DNA of 64,000 nt from JACMQW01 sp964536965 (GTDB lineage Bacteria; Bdellovibrionota; UBA1018): positions 1 through 64,000 of the forward strand of contig CAZIAL010000014.1 in NCBI GenBank assembly GCA_964536965.1, in the 5' to 3' direction. The translations under genes and the position numbers were made by a program. The notes beneath the pieces are model-generated. The model was given only the letters and a program-made list of their open reading frames with translations. It was not told the DNA's origin and did not search any database. This document shows positions 41,805 to 50,086 of the stretch, in pieces (positions within the stretch are counted from its first letter, which is position 1; each line of letters opens with the position of its first letter).

Positions 41805-43571
41805 TCACTTGAGTCTCCATCGTGGCCCTTTGGCGGAACTGGTAGACGTGCCGGACTCAAAATCCGGTGCTCGCAAGAGCGTCCGAGTTCGATTCTCGGA
41901 GGGGCCACCATTCAAGTCTTTAAACGAACCGCGGACAGAAAAATTTTTGTCTAAGGATTTCAAGGGAGAGCGACCTCGCTCTCCCTTTTTTATTTGGTCC
42001 GACGCAGCGTAGAAGTGCATTTCAAATCCGTCTTTAGTGATGCGGATCTGGTGGATCAGAGCGTGAATGACTTTTCGCTTCGTCTCGGTGCTGATTCCTT
42101 CGGACGCCCGAAGGATGGGCAGGAATTTTTCTAACAATTTTTCAAGCTCGAAATTTGAGGAAATTTTCAGAGAGGGAATCGTTTGCTCAAGCGAGCGGAT
42201 CTCGGTTTCGAGGCGGGTATTCCTCGCCGCGAGTTCACGCATTTCGGCATAGAAGGGTTCGGCAGGGATTCCGTCAGGTAAATTTGCAATTCTTTTCGCG
42301 AGACTCGTGATCTTTCCCTCGCTGACGACTTTCTCCTTTTTCATGCGATCCAGAGAATTTTCGCCGTCATCGTTTCTCTCGAGACGACGAATCGCTTCGA
42401 AGAATTTCTCGCGGTGAGTACCCTCGATGATGGCGACTAACTCCTCCCAGACCCTTGCTTCGAGCTTCTTCGCCGGAACTCGGAACGGCTGGCAGCGGTG
42501 GAGATTTTCGCCTAAGGTCTGTTCCCGTTTAATCTGCGAGCCGTGGGCGTAGTAGCCCACTTTTCCCGAATTTCCGTAGGCGGACTGACCGACGAGGACG
42601 CTTCCGCACTCGCCGCAACGGATTCGGGTCGAAAGCAAATACGGGTAACGCGACTCGCGTCCCGTTTTCTGTTTCTTCGACGCCTGGAGGATGGTCTTCG
42701 CTTCATAAAACGTCTCCTCCGTGATGATCGGCGGCCATACTGCTTTTGCGAGCTCCGAACCCGTCTTCGTCTTTACTTTTCGGTGCGCGATATAGACCGG
42801 GTTTGTGAGCATCCGATATAGACTATCGAAGATGAAGTGCTGAAGCCTCGGACGGAAGCCGCCGCCGCGAAGCTCGGCACCGTAGCGGTACCCGTTTGAA
42901 TTGAGCCATCTCGCTGCTCCCGTAACTGATCCCTGGTCGATGAGTGCTTTAAACGCAGCCCGGACCGTTTTGGCTTCGTCTTCGACGATCCGAAGGCTTC
43001 CTCGGTTCTCGGGATCGGGTTCATATCCCATCGGGACGACCCCGCCATTCCAGAGCCCGCGCCGAGCCCGGGCTTCCATGTTCGCGGAGACTCTCTCGCT
43101 GGTTTGCCTACGCTCATATTGGCTAAAATTTGCGAGCGAGTAGAGCATCATCTCTCCGCTTGCGGTTGAGGTATCGAAATTTTCGCGAAGGCTTAAGAAC
43201 TGACAGCCACGCTTTTGCATGAACTCCCAGATCTCCGAGAAGTCCTTAATCGAACGTGAGAGCCTAGAAAGCTCGGTCACCATCACGACATTTACAGAAC
43301 CACGCTCGATCGCCTGGAGCAGCCTCCGAAGTTCCGGACGGTTCATGTCCTTACCCGATTTTACGTCGATGTAGGTGCCGACGTGCGAGCCATAGCCTCC
43401 TTCGCCACCCATTTGGTTTTTAAGTCGAAGAGTCGCAGCCAGCCGCTCCTCCTGGTTCTTAATCGTCCCTTCGGGAGATTCGTTTTGTTCTTCAGTCGAG
43501 CAGCGGACGTAAAAGGCGATACGCTTTGGGTCGCCATTAGGCCGCGGATTCATTAGTTTCATTGCCAGCAT
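41805..43571 (-). CDS. Large serine recombinase/integrase, reading through tRNA-Leu
   Basis: A 588-residue site-specific recombinase. The catalytic N-terminus has IAFYVRCSTEEQNESPEGTI (nucleophile Ser about 26) and VMVTELSRLSRSIKDFSEIW. The recombinase domain follows, then a zinc-ribbon-like stretch (RIRCGECGSVLVGQ with a later HRCQPF) and a coiled coil (RLETEIRSLEQTI). The last 35 or so codons (about GPSENRTRTLLRAPDFESGT) are antisense to tRNA-Leu, so the integrated element borrows its C-terminal codons from the tRNA gene. This places the recombinase at its attachment site. The native end is probably near NGGPSENR. Confidence 0.9.
   Translation of the reverse strand: MLAMKLMNPRPNGDPKRIAFYVRCSTEEQNESPEGTIKNQEERLAATLRLKNQMGGEGGYGSHVGTYIDVKSGKDMNRPELRRLLQAIERGSVNVVMVTELSRLSRSIKDFSEIWEFMQKRGCQFLSLRENFDTSTASGEMMLYSLANFSQYERRQTSERVSANMEARARRGLWNGGVVPMGYEPDPENRGSLRIVEDEAKTVRAAFKALIDQGSVTGAARWLNSNGYRYGAELRGGGFRPRLQHFIFDSLYRMLTNPVYIAHRKVKTKTGSELAKAVWPPIITEETFYEAKTILQASKKQKTGRESRYPYLLSTRIRCGECGSVLVGQSAYGNSGKVGYYAHGSQIKREQTLGENLHRCQPFRVPAKKLEARVWEELVAIIEGTHREKFFEAIRRLERNDDGENSLDRMKKEKVVSEGKITSLAKRIANLPDGIPAEPFYAEMRELAARNTRLETEIRSLEQTIPSLKISSNFELEKLLEKFLPILRASEGISTETKRKVIHALIHQIRITKDGFEMHFYAASDQIKKGERGRSPLKSLDKNFSVRGSFKDLNGGPSENRTRTLLRAPDFESGTSTSSAKGPRWRLK
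41824..41910 (+). tRNA. tRNA-Leu (CAA)
   Basis: An 87-base class II tRNA with a long variable arm (GTGCTCGCAAGAGCG) and encoded CCA. The anticodon loop CTCAAAA gives anticodon CAA, reading UUG. The acceptor stem GGCCCTT pairs with AGGGGCC. It marks the left edge of the second accessory island, because the serine recombinase begins its C-terminal coding within it on the other strand. Confidence 0.95.
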
Positions 43572-43782
43572 TTTTACTCACTTCCTCGGAAGCCTGGCTT
43601 CCGACGTTTCTAGTTTCAGGAAGATGAAGTGAGGGAGAATGGAGACTCGCGGAGCTGGTGAGATACGGATACAGCACACCCGCCACGCGATCAAGACGCG
43701 AAGCCAAATCACACGTCGGTACTTCGACCCATACGCGATGAATAGATAAGATTTCGTAGCGAGATTTTTTCCGATTCGTCAC
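43537..43782 (-). CDS. Small protein upstream of the recombinase
   Basis: An 81-residue protein from a GTG at 43782 with a strong GAGGAGG. It begins MTNRKKSRYEILSIHRVWVE and continues VPTCDLASRLDRVAGVLYPY. A basic N-terminus suggests nucleic-acid binding. It overlaps the recombinase start by 35 bases, indicating translational coupling. An accessory role, for instance as a recombination directionality factor, is an inference from position and size only. Confidence 0.5.
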   Translation of the reverse strand: MTNRKKSRYEILSIHRVWVEVPTCDLASRLDRVAGVLYPYLTSSASLHSPSLHLPETRNVGSQASEEVSKNAGNETNESAA

Positions 43783-43880
43783 GGAAACCTCCTCGTTCAC
43801 GTTTACGGCGAGACGCACGAACGAACGTCTGCCGAATAGAAAATGCCTCGAAGTAGAAAACTGGATTCTTTTACTCTCGT

Positions 43881-44004
43881 CTTCCGACCTCCGCCTGAAG
43901 GGTCCTCTTTGGAAAACAGCTGACCGCTTCCACGCAACATCGTGGAGGGGGAGCGGTCAGCTGTTTTCCATCCCTGTTCCCGGCATTCAGGCGGAGGTCG
44001 GAAG
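43881..44004. repeat. Nested giant palindrome (three stems)
   Basis: CTTCCGACCTCCGCCTGAA at 43881-43899 is the exact complement of 43986-44004 (19 of 19). Inside it GGAAAACAGCTGACCGCT at 43911-43928 pairs exactly with 43952-43969 (18 of 18), and inside that CCACG (43930-43934) pairs with CGTGG (43941-43945). This would form a long cruciform or hairpin. No gene covers it. Confidence 0.85.
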
Positions 44005-44044
44005 TCTTCGGTTTTACGAGAGATTGAGATGAAATTGCCTAGAA

Positions 44045-44160
44045 CATTCAGGTGATGGAGATGCGGACCCCGCATCGTCCGGATCTCCATCAGCGGACAA
44101 GAGCACGGTGGGAGGCGCGGTACACGCATGTACCACGCCTCCCATCGAATGACCTGAGTG
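44045..44160. repeat. Branched palindrome enclosing two hairpins
   Basis: CATTCAGGT (44045-44053) pairs with ACCTGAGTG (44152-44160). Enclosed are GTGATGGAG-type stem 44053-44068 with 44077-44092 (15 of 16 pairs) and TGGGAGGCGCGGTACA (44109-44124) with 44129-44144 (15 of 16). Folded, this is a three-way structure. Confidence 0.8.
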
Positions 44161-44260
44161 AAAAACTAATGGAGTTTAGCGCGAAATTTTCTCGCCAGAC
44201 ACGAACCCCCTCCTGCTTAAATCCGAAAGATAAAAAATGCGCCGCGAGCGCTTATTACCC

Positions 44261-44300
44261 GGTTAACTAGGCGGTTAACACGTTAACCCGCTAGTTAACC
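44261..44300. repeat. 40-base palindrome built of GTTAAC units
   Basis: GGTTAACTAGGCGGTTAAC (44261-44279) pairs with GTTAACCCGCTAGTTAACC (44282-44300) at 17 of 19 positions, with a two-base centre. GTTAAC itself occurs four times. Confidence 0.8.
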
Positions 44301-44572
44301 GCCTTTGCGGACCTTTCTACGGAGTGTAGAGCCACTGCGATAGCCAAACGCCCGAGCAATCGGGCGACGGCAGCTAATGAAATTTTTTCGAAAATCGCTT
44401 CGATCGCAATCTCTGTGACTTGCGATCCTTTTCGGATCGATCCTTCCTCTCTCGCCAGCCCTAAAAGCGAAGGACGTGCCGAAAGAGGGAGAATTTGATT
44501 CGAATTGAACCCCTTGAAAACACGAATGAAACGCCGACTACATTCTCCCGAACCTGGAAAGAACAGGGACAT
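44291..44572 (-). CDS. Doubtful small open frame in the palindrome region
   Basis: A 93-codon frame without a good ribosome site. Its C-terminal half (TEIAIEAIFEKISLAAVARL, LGRLAIAVALHSVERSAKAV) has protein-like helix periodicity, but its end runs through the 44261-44300 palindrome. I do not recognise it, and it may be chance. Confidence 0.25.
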   Translation of the reverse strand: MSLFFPGSGECSRRFIRVFKGFNSNQILPLSARPSLLGLAREEGSIRKGSQVTEIAIEAIFEKISLAAVARLLGRLAIAVALHSVERSAKAVN

Positions 44573-44588
44573 TTTACAGGGAAAAACC

Positions 44589-44620
44589 CGAAAACTATCG
44601 CGATATTGCGATAGTTTTCG
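44589..44620. repeat. Perfect hairpin CGAAAACTATCGC
   Basis: A 13-base stem (44589-44601 with 44608-44620) around a six-base loop GATATT, in the same non-coding kilobase as the larger palindromes. Confidence 0.8.
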
Positions 44621-44797
44621 AATCCCAGAAATCTCCTAACTTGCAATCATAACGCACTGCGCATATAACCGACGCGATCGAATTTATGCCTGGATTTCCG
44701 CCTCGTGATCCCTTGTTTTGCGGCTTCTTTCAAAGCGAAGGGATCGCGAGCGACGGTATCGCCGGAAACTTTTGGATTTAACTTGGAGAAACGGCCT

Positions 44798-45406
44798 ATG
44801 AAATATGTACTTGGCGCACTTGCACTCACTTCGACTTTAATTTTTTCAGGCGCCGCAAGCGCCTCTTGCTCAATTTCTGACCAAGTCAACTCCCGAGTAT
44901 GGGAAACGATTGCGACTGAGAATTGCGGTTGGGGAAAAAAAGGCGCTTATTGGGTAAATGGCGCAGGTACTTGCTATGAACACAAAAAAAAGTCGACTCA
45001 AGTTTCTTTCAATGACTTGCAGAAGATCGAACTGGAGAAAAAGGGATATGCGCTGGTTCCCAGTTATCTCTCGCAATTCAGTTTTTCTAGAGATGAAACC
45101 TTCAAGGGAAATAAAGAAGTCTTTAAGCTCTGGGCAAAATCAGTAAAGAAAGATATCTGGCTGAAAAAAATTAGACGCGGAGGAATTCCGAAATCAGTCA
45201 AAAGAAATTCTGCAAATGCAAAGCTCGATCGAAGTATTCAAGAACTATCCGCCCAAAGAACACGATCAAATGATCCGGGTGAAATTGTAAGAATCAGCGG
45301 AGAGATCGATCAGTTAAGTCGACTCATCGATACGGATCTCGATGAAACCGTACCTGGAAAAAGTACGATTGATATGGCGATCGAAGCCCTTCCGCCTTGC
45401 AACTGA
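44798..45406 (+). CDS. Exported protein of unknown function
   Basis: A 202-residue protein from ATG at 44798, with GGAG upstream. Signal peptide MKYVLGALALTSTLIFSGAA ends near SASC. The mature part has cysteines (SCSISDQ, NCGWGKKGAYWVNGAGTCYE) and a basic helical C-terminal half (FKLWAKSVKKDIWLKKIRRG, RISGEIDQLSRLIDTDLDET). I see no known domain. Codon and base use are AT-richer than the core genome. A good terminator follows at 45445. Confidence 0.55.
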   Translation: MKYVLGALALTSTLIFSGAASASCSISDQVNSRVWETIATENCGWGKKGAYWVNGAGTCYEHKKKSTQVSFNDLQKIELEKKGYALVPSYLSQFSFSRDETFKGNKEVFKLWAKSVKKDIWLKKIRRGGIPKSVKRNSANAKLDRSIQELSAQRTRSNDPGEIVRISGEIDQLSRLIDTDLDETVPGKSTIDMAIEALPPCN

Positions 45407-45444
45407 AGTGCTAGTCTCCCGCGATAAACGCGATCTATAGAACG

Positions 45445-45478
45445 AAGGCCTCGGACGCAATCCGGGGCCTTTTTCTTT
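45445..45478 (+). terminator. Rho-independent terminator
   Basis: AAGGCCTCGGA pairs with TCCGGGGCCTT (one G-T pair) across a five-base loop and is followed by TTTTTCTTTT, just after the exported protein gene. Confidence 0.8.
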
Positions 45479-46034
45479 TCACCCCCTAACTTTCCGTAAC
45501 GCCATCACGACGGACGTTTTTCCTATGCTTAAACGAGCAGCGATTTCGCGATACGTAAGCCCCGATCCTCGCAAAATTACCAGCTCCGCGAGATCGACTT
45601 TCTTCTTCACCCATCGCTCGCCGAACCGGAGAACCGCGACCGGCGGGCCGTAGTTGAAATACGGTTCGTTTGTACCGTTACAGCGCCCACCATTTTGCAA
45701 GACTTTCGAACCACCGACCTGAAAAAGTTCGGTGGTTTTTTTATGCCCGGAGGGCACGGGGCCGGCGTGAGCCAGCCCCCTTTCGATCTCCGATTCACCT
45801 GCGTAGAAGTTAATATCAAAGCCTTCAGCGGTGACCTCGATTTTATGGACCAGGAGCTCGATGATTTTGGACCTGATCGCCGCGTCAGCGGTATTGAGCT
45901 GCCTGAGGGCTCCGAGTAGCCGTTCGTACTCGGAGAGCTCGACCGGCATAGAGTTCGCGCCTGCAATAGGTCCCACGTCCAGCGCGCGGGTTTCGTTCGT
46001 TTTGATCTTGACCTTCCCCCTTGTTCCAAGCCGA
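45479..46034 (-). pseudogene. Truncated serine recombinase (C-terminal part only)
   Basis: The frame from the insertion-sequence edge to 45479 reads GTRGKVKIKTNETRALDVGP, LSEYERLLGALRQLNTADAA, IIELLVHKIEVTAEGFDINF, then the tail LFQVGGSKVLQNGG and a helix-turn-helix-like end (RGSGLTYREIAARLSIGKTS). The middle matches the C-terminal region of the tRNA-Leu recombinase (HALIHQIRITKDGFEMHF). The catalytic serine domain is absent: the IS element at 46037 cuts the gene and no N-terminal part lies beyond it. A GTG at 45976 could start a fragment. Confidence 0.65.
45709..45742 (+). terminator. Terminator-like hairpin inside the recombinase remnant
   Basis: AACCACCGA pairs perfectly with TCGGTGGTT and is followed by TTTTTTA on the plus strand. 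It lies within the coding remnant on the opposite strand, so it may be a relic of a junction. Confidence 0.55.
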
Positions 46035-46060
46035 TTTTAAGCTCGAAAATCCGGTCGTTT

Positions 46061-46897
46061 CTAAGCGCAGCGTAACTTTGCTGCGTACTCCTTCGGGGTC
46101 AAGCCATTCAAACTCGAATGGGGTCTTTCATTTTCATACTGAACTCTCCAAGCTTCGATGAAAAGTCTCGCTGCTTCCAAAGTCTCAAAAAGATTTCGAT
46201 CGAGGCACTCGGCGCGGAAACGTCCATTGAAGGATTCGATGAACCCATTCTGGTATGGCTTCCCTGGCTCGATGAAATGAAGCCGAACCTTGTGCTTTGT
46301 GGTCCACGCCTGCATTGCCTTCGAGCGGAACTCGGGTCCATTATCGACTACGATCGTGTTCGGTTTTCTTCCCGAGAGCCGAAGCTCTTCGAAAAGATCT
46401 ACGACATCGCACCCACGAATCGAATGATTCGCGTGGAGGAACGGCGATTCCCTGGTGCAGTGATCGATTACCGTCAGAATTTTGAGATTCCGATTCGTCG
46501 ACAACCGATCGTGAATAAAATCCACCGACCAGACGTCGTCCCGTTTATCAGGGACGGGAAGCGCGAGTCGTAGGTGCCGCAGTCGTTTTCGTCTCTTCCG
46601 TAGTCTCATGGAGAGTCCTTCCTCCCGATATAAGCGCTCCGTGCGCTTATGGTTTACCGGCGTCTTCCATTCGCGCCGGATGTGAAAATGAAGCATCGGA
46701 TGCCCGTAGGCGGGCTTCTGAGCCGCCAGTTCACGGAGCCGCTTCCTCAGCTCCTCGTTACGATCCGGTCGTTTCTGGTACCACCAGGTAAAACGATTCA
46801 GATCAAATATCCGGCAGGCCCGCCGATGCTTCAGTCCGTACTTCTCGATTGCAGCGCGGGCCAAAGTTTTTCGATCGGAGGGCCTCGCTACTTTTTT
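46061..46897 (-). CDS. IS3-family transposase OrfB (copy C)
   Basis: In the -1 frame after the slippery site the protein reads KVARPSDRKTLARAAIEKYG, RRACRIFDLNRFTWWYQKRP, and the DDE integrase core: VWSVDFIHDRL (first Asp), NTIVVDNGPEFRS (second Asp), PYQNGFIESFNGRFRAECLD (Glu), ending SSLNGLTPKEYAAKLRCA. All catalytic residues are intact, so the element may be active. Confidence 0.92.
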   Translation of the reverse strand, partial: KKVARPSDRKTLARAAIEKYGLKHRRACRIFDLNRFTWWYQKRPDRNEELRKRLRELAAQKPAYGHPMLHFHIRREWKTPVNHKRTERLYREEGLSMRLRKRRKRLRHLRLALPVPDKRDDVWSVDFIHDRLSTNRNLKILTVIDHCTRESPFLHANHSIRGCDVVDLFEELRLSGRKPNTIVVDNGPEFRSKAMQAWTTKHKVRLHFIEPGKPYQNGFIESFNGRFRAECLDRNLFETLEAARLFIEAWRVQYENERPHSSLNGLTPKEYAAKLRCA

Positions 46898-47157
46898 CCT
46901 AGCGCGTCCTTCAGAACAACGATGTCGAGCGATTGATCGGCGACCAGGCGCTTGAGCTTCAAATTCTCGCTTTCGAGTTCACGAAGCCGCTTGGCATCCG
47001 AAGCCGTCATGCCAGTGAACTTCTTCCGCCATTTGTAGAACGTGTAGTTCGAGATTTTATACTCGCGGCACACGTCCTCGACGCTCTTCCCGGAATTTGC
47101 TTGGCCGAGAATCGCGATGATTTGCTCCTCGGTGAATTTCGATTTTTTCATACTCAA
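46888..47157 (-). CDS. IS3-family transposase OrfA (copy C)
   Basis: An 89-residue helix-turn-helix protein: KSKFTEEQIIAILGQANSGK, ISNYTFYKWRKKFTG, then a leucine-zipper helix (RLRELESENLKLKRLVADQS) and LKDALGKK. This is the IS407-group pattern. The last codons contain the slippery run GGAAAAAAG directly before the TAG, where -1 slippage makes the OrfAB fusion. Confidence 0.92.
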   Translation of the reverse strand: MSMKKSKFTEEQIIAILGQANSGKSVEDVCREYKISNYTFYKWRKKFTGMTASDAKRLRELESENLKLKRLVADQSLDIVVLKDALGKK

Positions 47158-47281
47158 TCAGTCCTCTCTGCCGCGATTTTGCGGTGGGTTATACTCGGAC
47201 TTTTTGAGCTGTCAAATGGCTAGGTTTTTGGGGGGAAGGTCAGGTTCTGCGGCGACTTTCTTGACGGGCGTAAATCCAGGT

Positions 47282-47755
47282 TCACTTGAGCTGCTTCAGT
47301 ATTCCGAGTTCTTTAAGCATGTCGGTTTGGTCCACGACACCCCAATGCTCGGTGATTTGACTTCCCTGCATTCGAAGTACGTCCGCAGTTCGTCTCGTGA
47401 TTTTTTTACCAGTTGGCTTGATGCCCAAAAAGTCGCCTCTATGGGTGCCAGTCCATTTAAAATGAAAAGACACTAAATCATCCTCAGCGACGACATTTTC
47501 AATCTCGCCTTGGTAATCCGGAAAAGCCTTCAGAAACATTGTGAGGTAATCTTTAAACGGTTTTCTCCCATTTGGGAGGCCGGGTTGATGCTGAATATAG
47601 TTTTCAACAACGTATTTATCTATGGCATCAGGATTCCGTTTAAGAAAAATTTCTGTTATCGCCTTCGTCGTTGCCTCCTTCGAATTAATTGTGTCTGCGA
47701 ACGCGCTGGAAGCGACAAAGGAGATTAGAAGTAAAGATGAGATGCTTTTGATCAT
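47282..47755 (-). CDS. Exported SnoaL-like (NTF2-fold) protein
   Basis: A 157-residue protein from ATG at 47755, with AAGGA upstream. Signal peptide IKSISSLLLISFVASSAFAD. The body is a SnoaL-like domain of the ester-cyclase/polyketide cyclase type: FLKRNPDAIDKYVVENYIQH, GRKPFKDYLTMFLKAFPDYQ, IENVVAEDDLVSFHFKWTGT, HRGDFLGIKPTGKKITRRTA and the terminal ITEHWGVVDQTDMLKELGIL. Substrate unknown. Confidence 0.85.
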   Translation of the reverse strand: MIKSISSLLLISFVASSAFADTINSKEATTKAITEIFLKRNPDAIDKYVVENYIQHQPGLPNGRKPFKDYLTMFLKAFPDYQGEIENVVAEDDLVSFHFKWTGTHRGDFLGIKPTGKKITRRTADVLRMQGSQITEHWGVVDQTDMLKELGILKQLK

Positions 47756-47963
47756 GAATCCTTCGTACAACATGAGGCGAAAAACTAAATAAGCTTCAAT
47801 CCAAATTTTTCATTCCCAGGCTCACGCCGCGGTTCTCCGTTTGACCGCGCAGTCGTTGCCCGGTTGTTCAGGGTTTTGCGTAACCTGGGTCGCATGAAGC
47901 GTTTCGCTCTGGAGACAAAATCTCGTTCTGAGAAACTACTACCCCGCCGATTGGCAACGGGTC

Positions 47964-48443
47964 TCACTCCTTAAGGCAGCGATAATGATATCTTATCCGT
48001 CTGTTATGTATGGTGAAGCTTGCCTCCGTCTCCCCATCAAAACTCGGAAAAGGAACCATTAAACCACATTCCAGTGAAGTGCAGATCTCGAACACTTTGT
48101 ACTTCGTATGGCGGTAGATGCCGCCGCCATCCCCGGTGCTTTCGAGTAGCACTCCAAATCGATCTAGCGGGCTTTCTCGGGGATCAAATTCCGGATCTTG
48201 TTCAGTGATCAGAATCTCGGTGTCGGATATGACTTCCATTTGTGCCCGATCTGGTACTTGGATGGAATCTTCCCCCAGAATGTCACAGAATTCCTCTTCA
48301 AACTTGGTATGACAGCGCCGCTCCCTTCGGTCTTGGGTGTATTCGTGCACACAATCATAGAGGTCTCTTCCCGTTGCCTGGGCACTATCAAAATCAATGA
48401 AGACAGACAGGAACAAAGCGAAAAAATGTGTTTTGTACTTCAT
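47964..48443 (-). CDS. Exported cysteine-containing protein of unknown function
   Basis: A 159-residue protein with an AGGAG site and a signal peptide (MKYKTHFFALFLSVFIDF). The mature part has six cysteines (DLYDCVHEY, RRCHTKFEEEFCDIL, FEICTSLECGLM, YRCLKE) that could form three disulfides. No family is recognised. It is one of a set of small exported proteins on the minus strand between 47.3 and 49 kb. Confidence 0.55.
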   Translation of the reverse strand: MKYKTHFFALFLSVFIDFDSAQATGRDLYDCVHEYTQDRRERRCHTKFEEEFCDILGEDSIQVPDRAQMEVISDTEILITEQDPEFDPRESPLDRFGVLLESTGDGGGIYRHTKYKVFEICTSLECGLMVPFPSFDGETEASFTIHNRRIRYHYRCLKE

Positions 48444-48501
48444 AATAACTCTCCTAGCGATGGTCGGGTTCTGGGGCGATTCAGACTCACGCTATATGAC
48501 C

Positions 48502-48945
48502 TTAGTAAGGAAATTCTGGCCCTTCATTAAACATACAGCCGAATAGATAGATTTTTTCCATGTCTAGATAACGTGTCCTAAATCCGGTCATTTCAGCGGG
48601 TTCGTTGCGGTCGGAGTAGTGAAACGATCTCGGGACTATTAACGTAAAGGGCTCATCGTCGAAATCTCCGGTTAGAACGTAGTCATCCTGGGTCGTGTTC
48701 AAATCTAGGCCTTCGATGTTTGCACGTTCGAGAATTCGATCTGCGGCATCGTAAACCGAGATGGTCCCTTCGTAAGGGCCGATAGAATGCAATGGAGCAA
48801 GGTCAATAGTTAGATTGAATGTACGTCCGTACTGAGTAGTGCATCGGACAATATCTGGGCGATCAGCAGCGTTTGTTGGGGTTCCTGCTAAACATGCGAG
48901 TAAAACAATAAAACGTCCGGCGTTGAGGTTTGAAAATAAAAACAT
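48502..48945 (-). CDS. Exported protein of unknown function
   Basis: A 147-residue protein started at ATG 48945, since the AAGGAG lies at proper spacing from it and too near the GTG at 48951. A signal peptide (FIVLLACLAGTPTNAA) precedes a beta-rich domain (VRCTTQYGRTFNLTIDLAPL, LTGDFDDEPFTLIVPRSFHY), with two cysteines that could pair. No family is recognised. Confidence 0.55.
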   Translation of the reverse strand: MFLFSNLNAGRFIVLLACLAGTPTNAADRPDIVRCTTQYGRTFNLTIDLAPLHSIGPYEGTISVYDAADRILERANIEGLDLNTTQDDYVLTGDFDDEPFTLIVPRSFHYSDRNEPAEMTGFRTRYLDMEKIYLFGCMFNEGPEFPY

Positions 48946-49057
48946 AGACACTCCTTAAAAAAAACCGATGGGTCGATTGAGTGTTCTTGTGCCTGATCAT
49001 TTCCTTGATGAAAACCGTGAAGATCGCATGACATTATGTCGAACATGCATAGCCGAT

Positions 49058-50002
49058 TCAGTAGGGCTTTTTATGAGCCTTCTGGAGCGACCTTAGCATC
49101 TGTGAGAGTGGACTTCCGCTTCTCGGCTCCGTTAGAAATGATGCGAAGAGGTGGTGGCGCCCAAAGTCCTTACCTAGACATTCCCGAATTCTTATTCGGC
49201 GGAGAGAGGCAGATCGCCCTTCGGTTAGGCCATTATTCAATGGTAGTACGGCAATACCGATTCCTCGAGAAGCAAACTGCGCGGCTGCTTCAAAGCTATT
49301 GAGTTCGAAAACATCAGACAACTGAAACCCCTTCTGAGCGAGGAACCTCACCATACTGAGTTCTTGGGTGAGATGAGCTTGGGTATCCGTCAATAGCGGC
49401 ACCCGATTCGCCTCGGCCAAAGATAGTTCTGCTTTTCGAAGTTCTGGGTAGCGAGGAAGAGGCTTGGCTGCAGAGACGAAGAAACCTAGTGAAGAGTCCG
49501 TCAGGGGTACGCGATGAAAGCCTAAACTTTCTTTAGGTAAAACCCCGACGATGACGTCGAAATCTTGATTCAGCAATCCTTTGGTTAGAAAATCGATCCT
49601 GCCGCTCATCAACGAAACATTCAGATGCGGGTGTTCTCTAAAAGTCGTTTCCAGATGCTTCGGCCAGAAGTGAACGGACAATGCCTCATGCGTCCCGACT
49701 CGGACCCTCTGCGGATTTGCGCTCTCCGGAGAGCGGATCCTAGTTTCAATTTCACGTGTGTCTAAGAGAACTCTTCTGGCGAATTCCATCAATATCCGTC
49801 CTGAATCGGTCAACGTGACTCCGGATTTCGTACGGATGAAGAGCGAGACACCCAGCGCCCTTTCTAACGACTGAATGCTTCTGGATAGCGCGGCCTGACT
49901 CGTCGCGACTTTAGGCGCGGCGCTCGAGATCGAGCCGATTTGGGCCACGATCAGGAACGAATGGAGTTTATCAAGGTGGTGTTTCAAAACTTCGAGTTTC
50001 AT
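49058..50002 (-). CDS. LysR-family transcriptional regulator
   Basis: A 314-residue regulator. The winged helix-turn-helix is SFLIVAQIGSISSAAPKVAT followed by SQAALSRSIQSLERALGVSL. The effector domain starts near RVRVGTHEALSVHFWPKHLE. It is divergent from the MFS transporter, with the ATG at 50002 chosen because an upstream ATG at 50029 lies inside the predicted operator. It probably regulates the transporter and itself in response to a small molecule. Confidence 0.88.
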   Translation of the reverse strand: MKLEVLKHHLDKLHSFLIVAQIGSISSAAPKVATSQAALSRSIQSLERALGVSLFIRTKSGVTLTDSGRILMEFARRVLLDTREIETRIRSPESANPQRVRVGTHEALSVHFWPKHLETTFREHPHLNVSLMSGRIDFLTKGLLNQDFDVIVGVLPKESLGFHRVPLTDSSLGFFVSAAKPLPRYPELRKAELSLAEANRVPLLTDTQAHLTQELSMVRFLAQKGFQLSDVFELNSFEAAAQFASRGIGIAVLPLNNGLTEGRSASLRRIRIRECLGKDFGRHHLFASFLTEPRSGSPLSQMLRSLQKAHKKPY

Positions 50003-50014
50003 AGGGATTGATCC

Positions 50015-50029
50015 ATGCGCATTATGCAT
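50015..50029. promoter_or_regulatory. Predicted LysR-type operator (T-N11-A dyad)
   Basis: ATGCGCATTATGCAT is an interrupted palindrome (ATGC-N7-GCAT) with the T-N11-A form usual for LysR regulators. It lies between the divergent LysR and MFS genes. Confidence 0.4.
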
Positions 50030-50086
50030 GACAACGGTGCCTTATATGTGTTCTTAATTGCACTGAAAACTGTTAAATCATCAGCC

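Larger units (their letters stand above)
46037..47215 (-). mobile_element. IS3-family insertion sequence, IS407-group type (copy C)
   Basis: Contains orfA and orfB overlapping in the -1 frame. Terminal sequences near 46038-46056 (AAGCTCGAAAATCCGGTCG) match the complement of about 47190-47214 over the block AGCTC-AAAA-TCCG. It has inserted into the recombinase gene, leaving only the C-terminal part. Ends are placed to within a few bases; no duplication was confirmed. Confidence 0.75.

Noticed and set aside
44261..44300. Integron attC site
   Set aside because: The GTTAAC units do not fit the required RYYYAAC and GTTRRRY core sites, and no tyrosine integron integrase is present.
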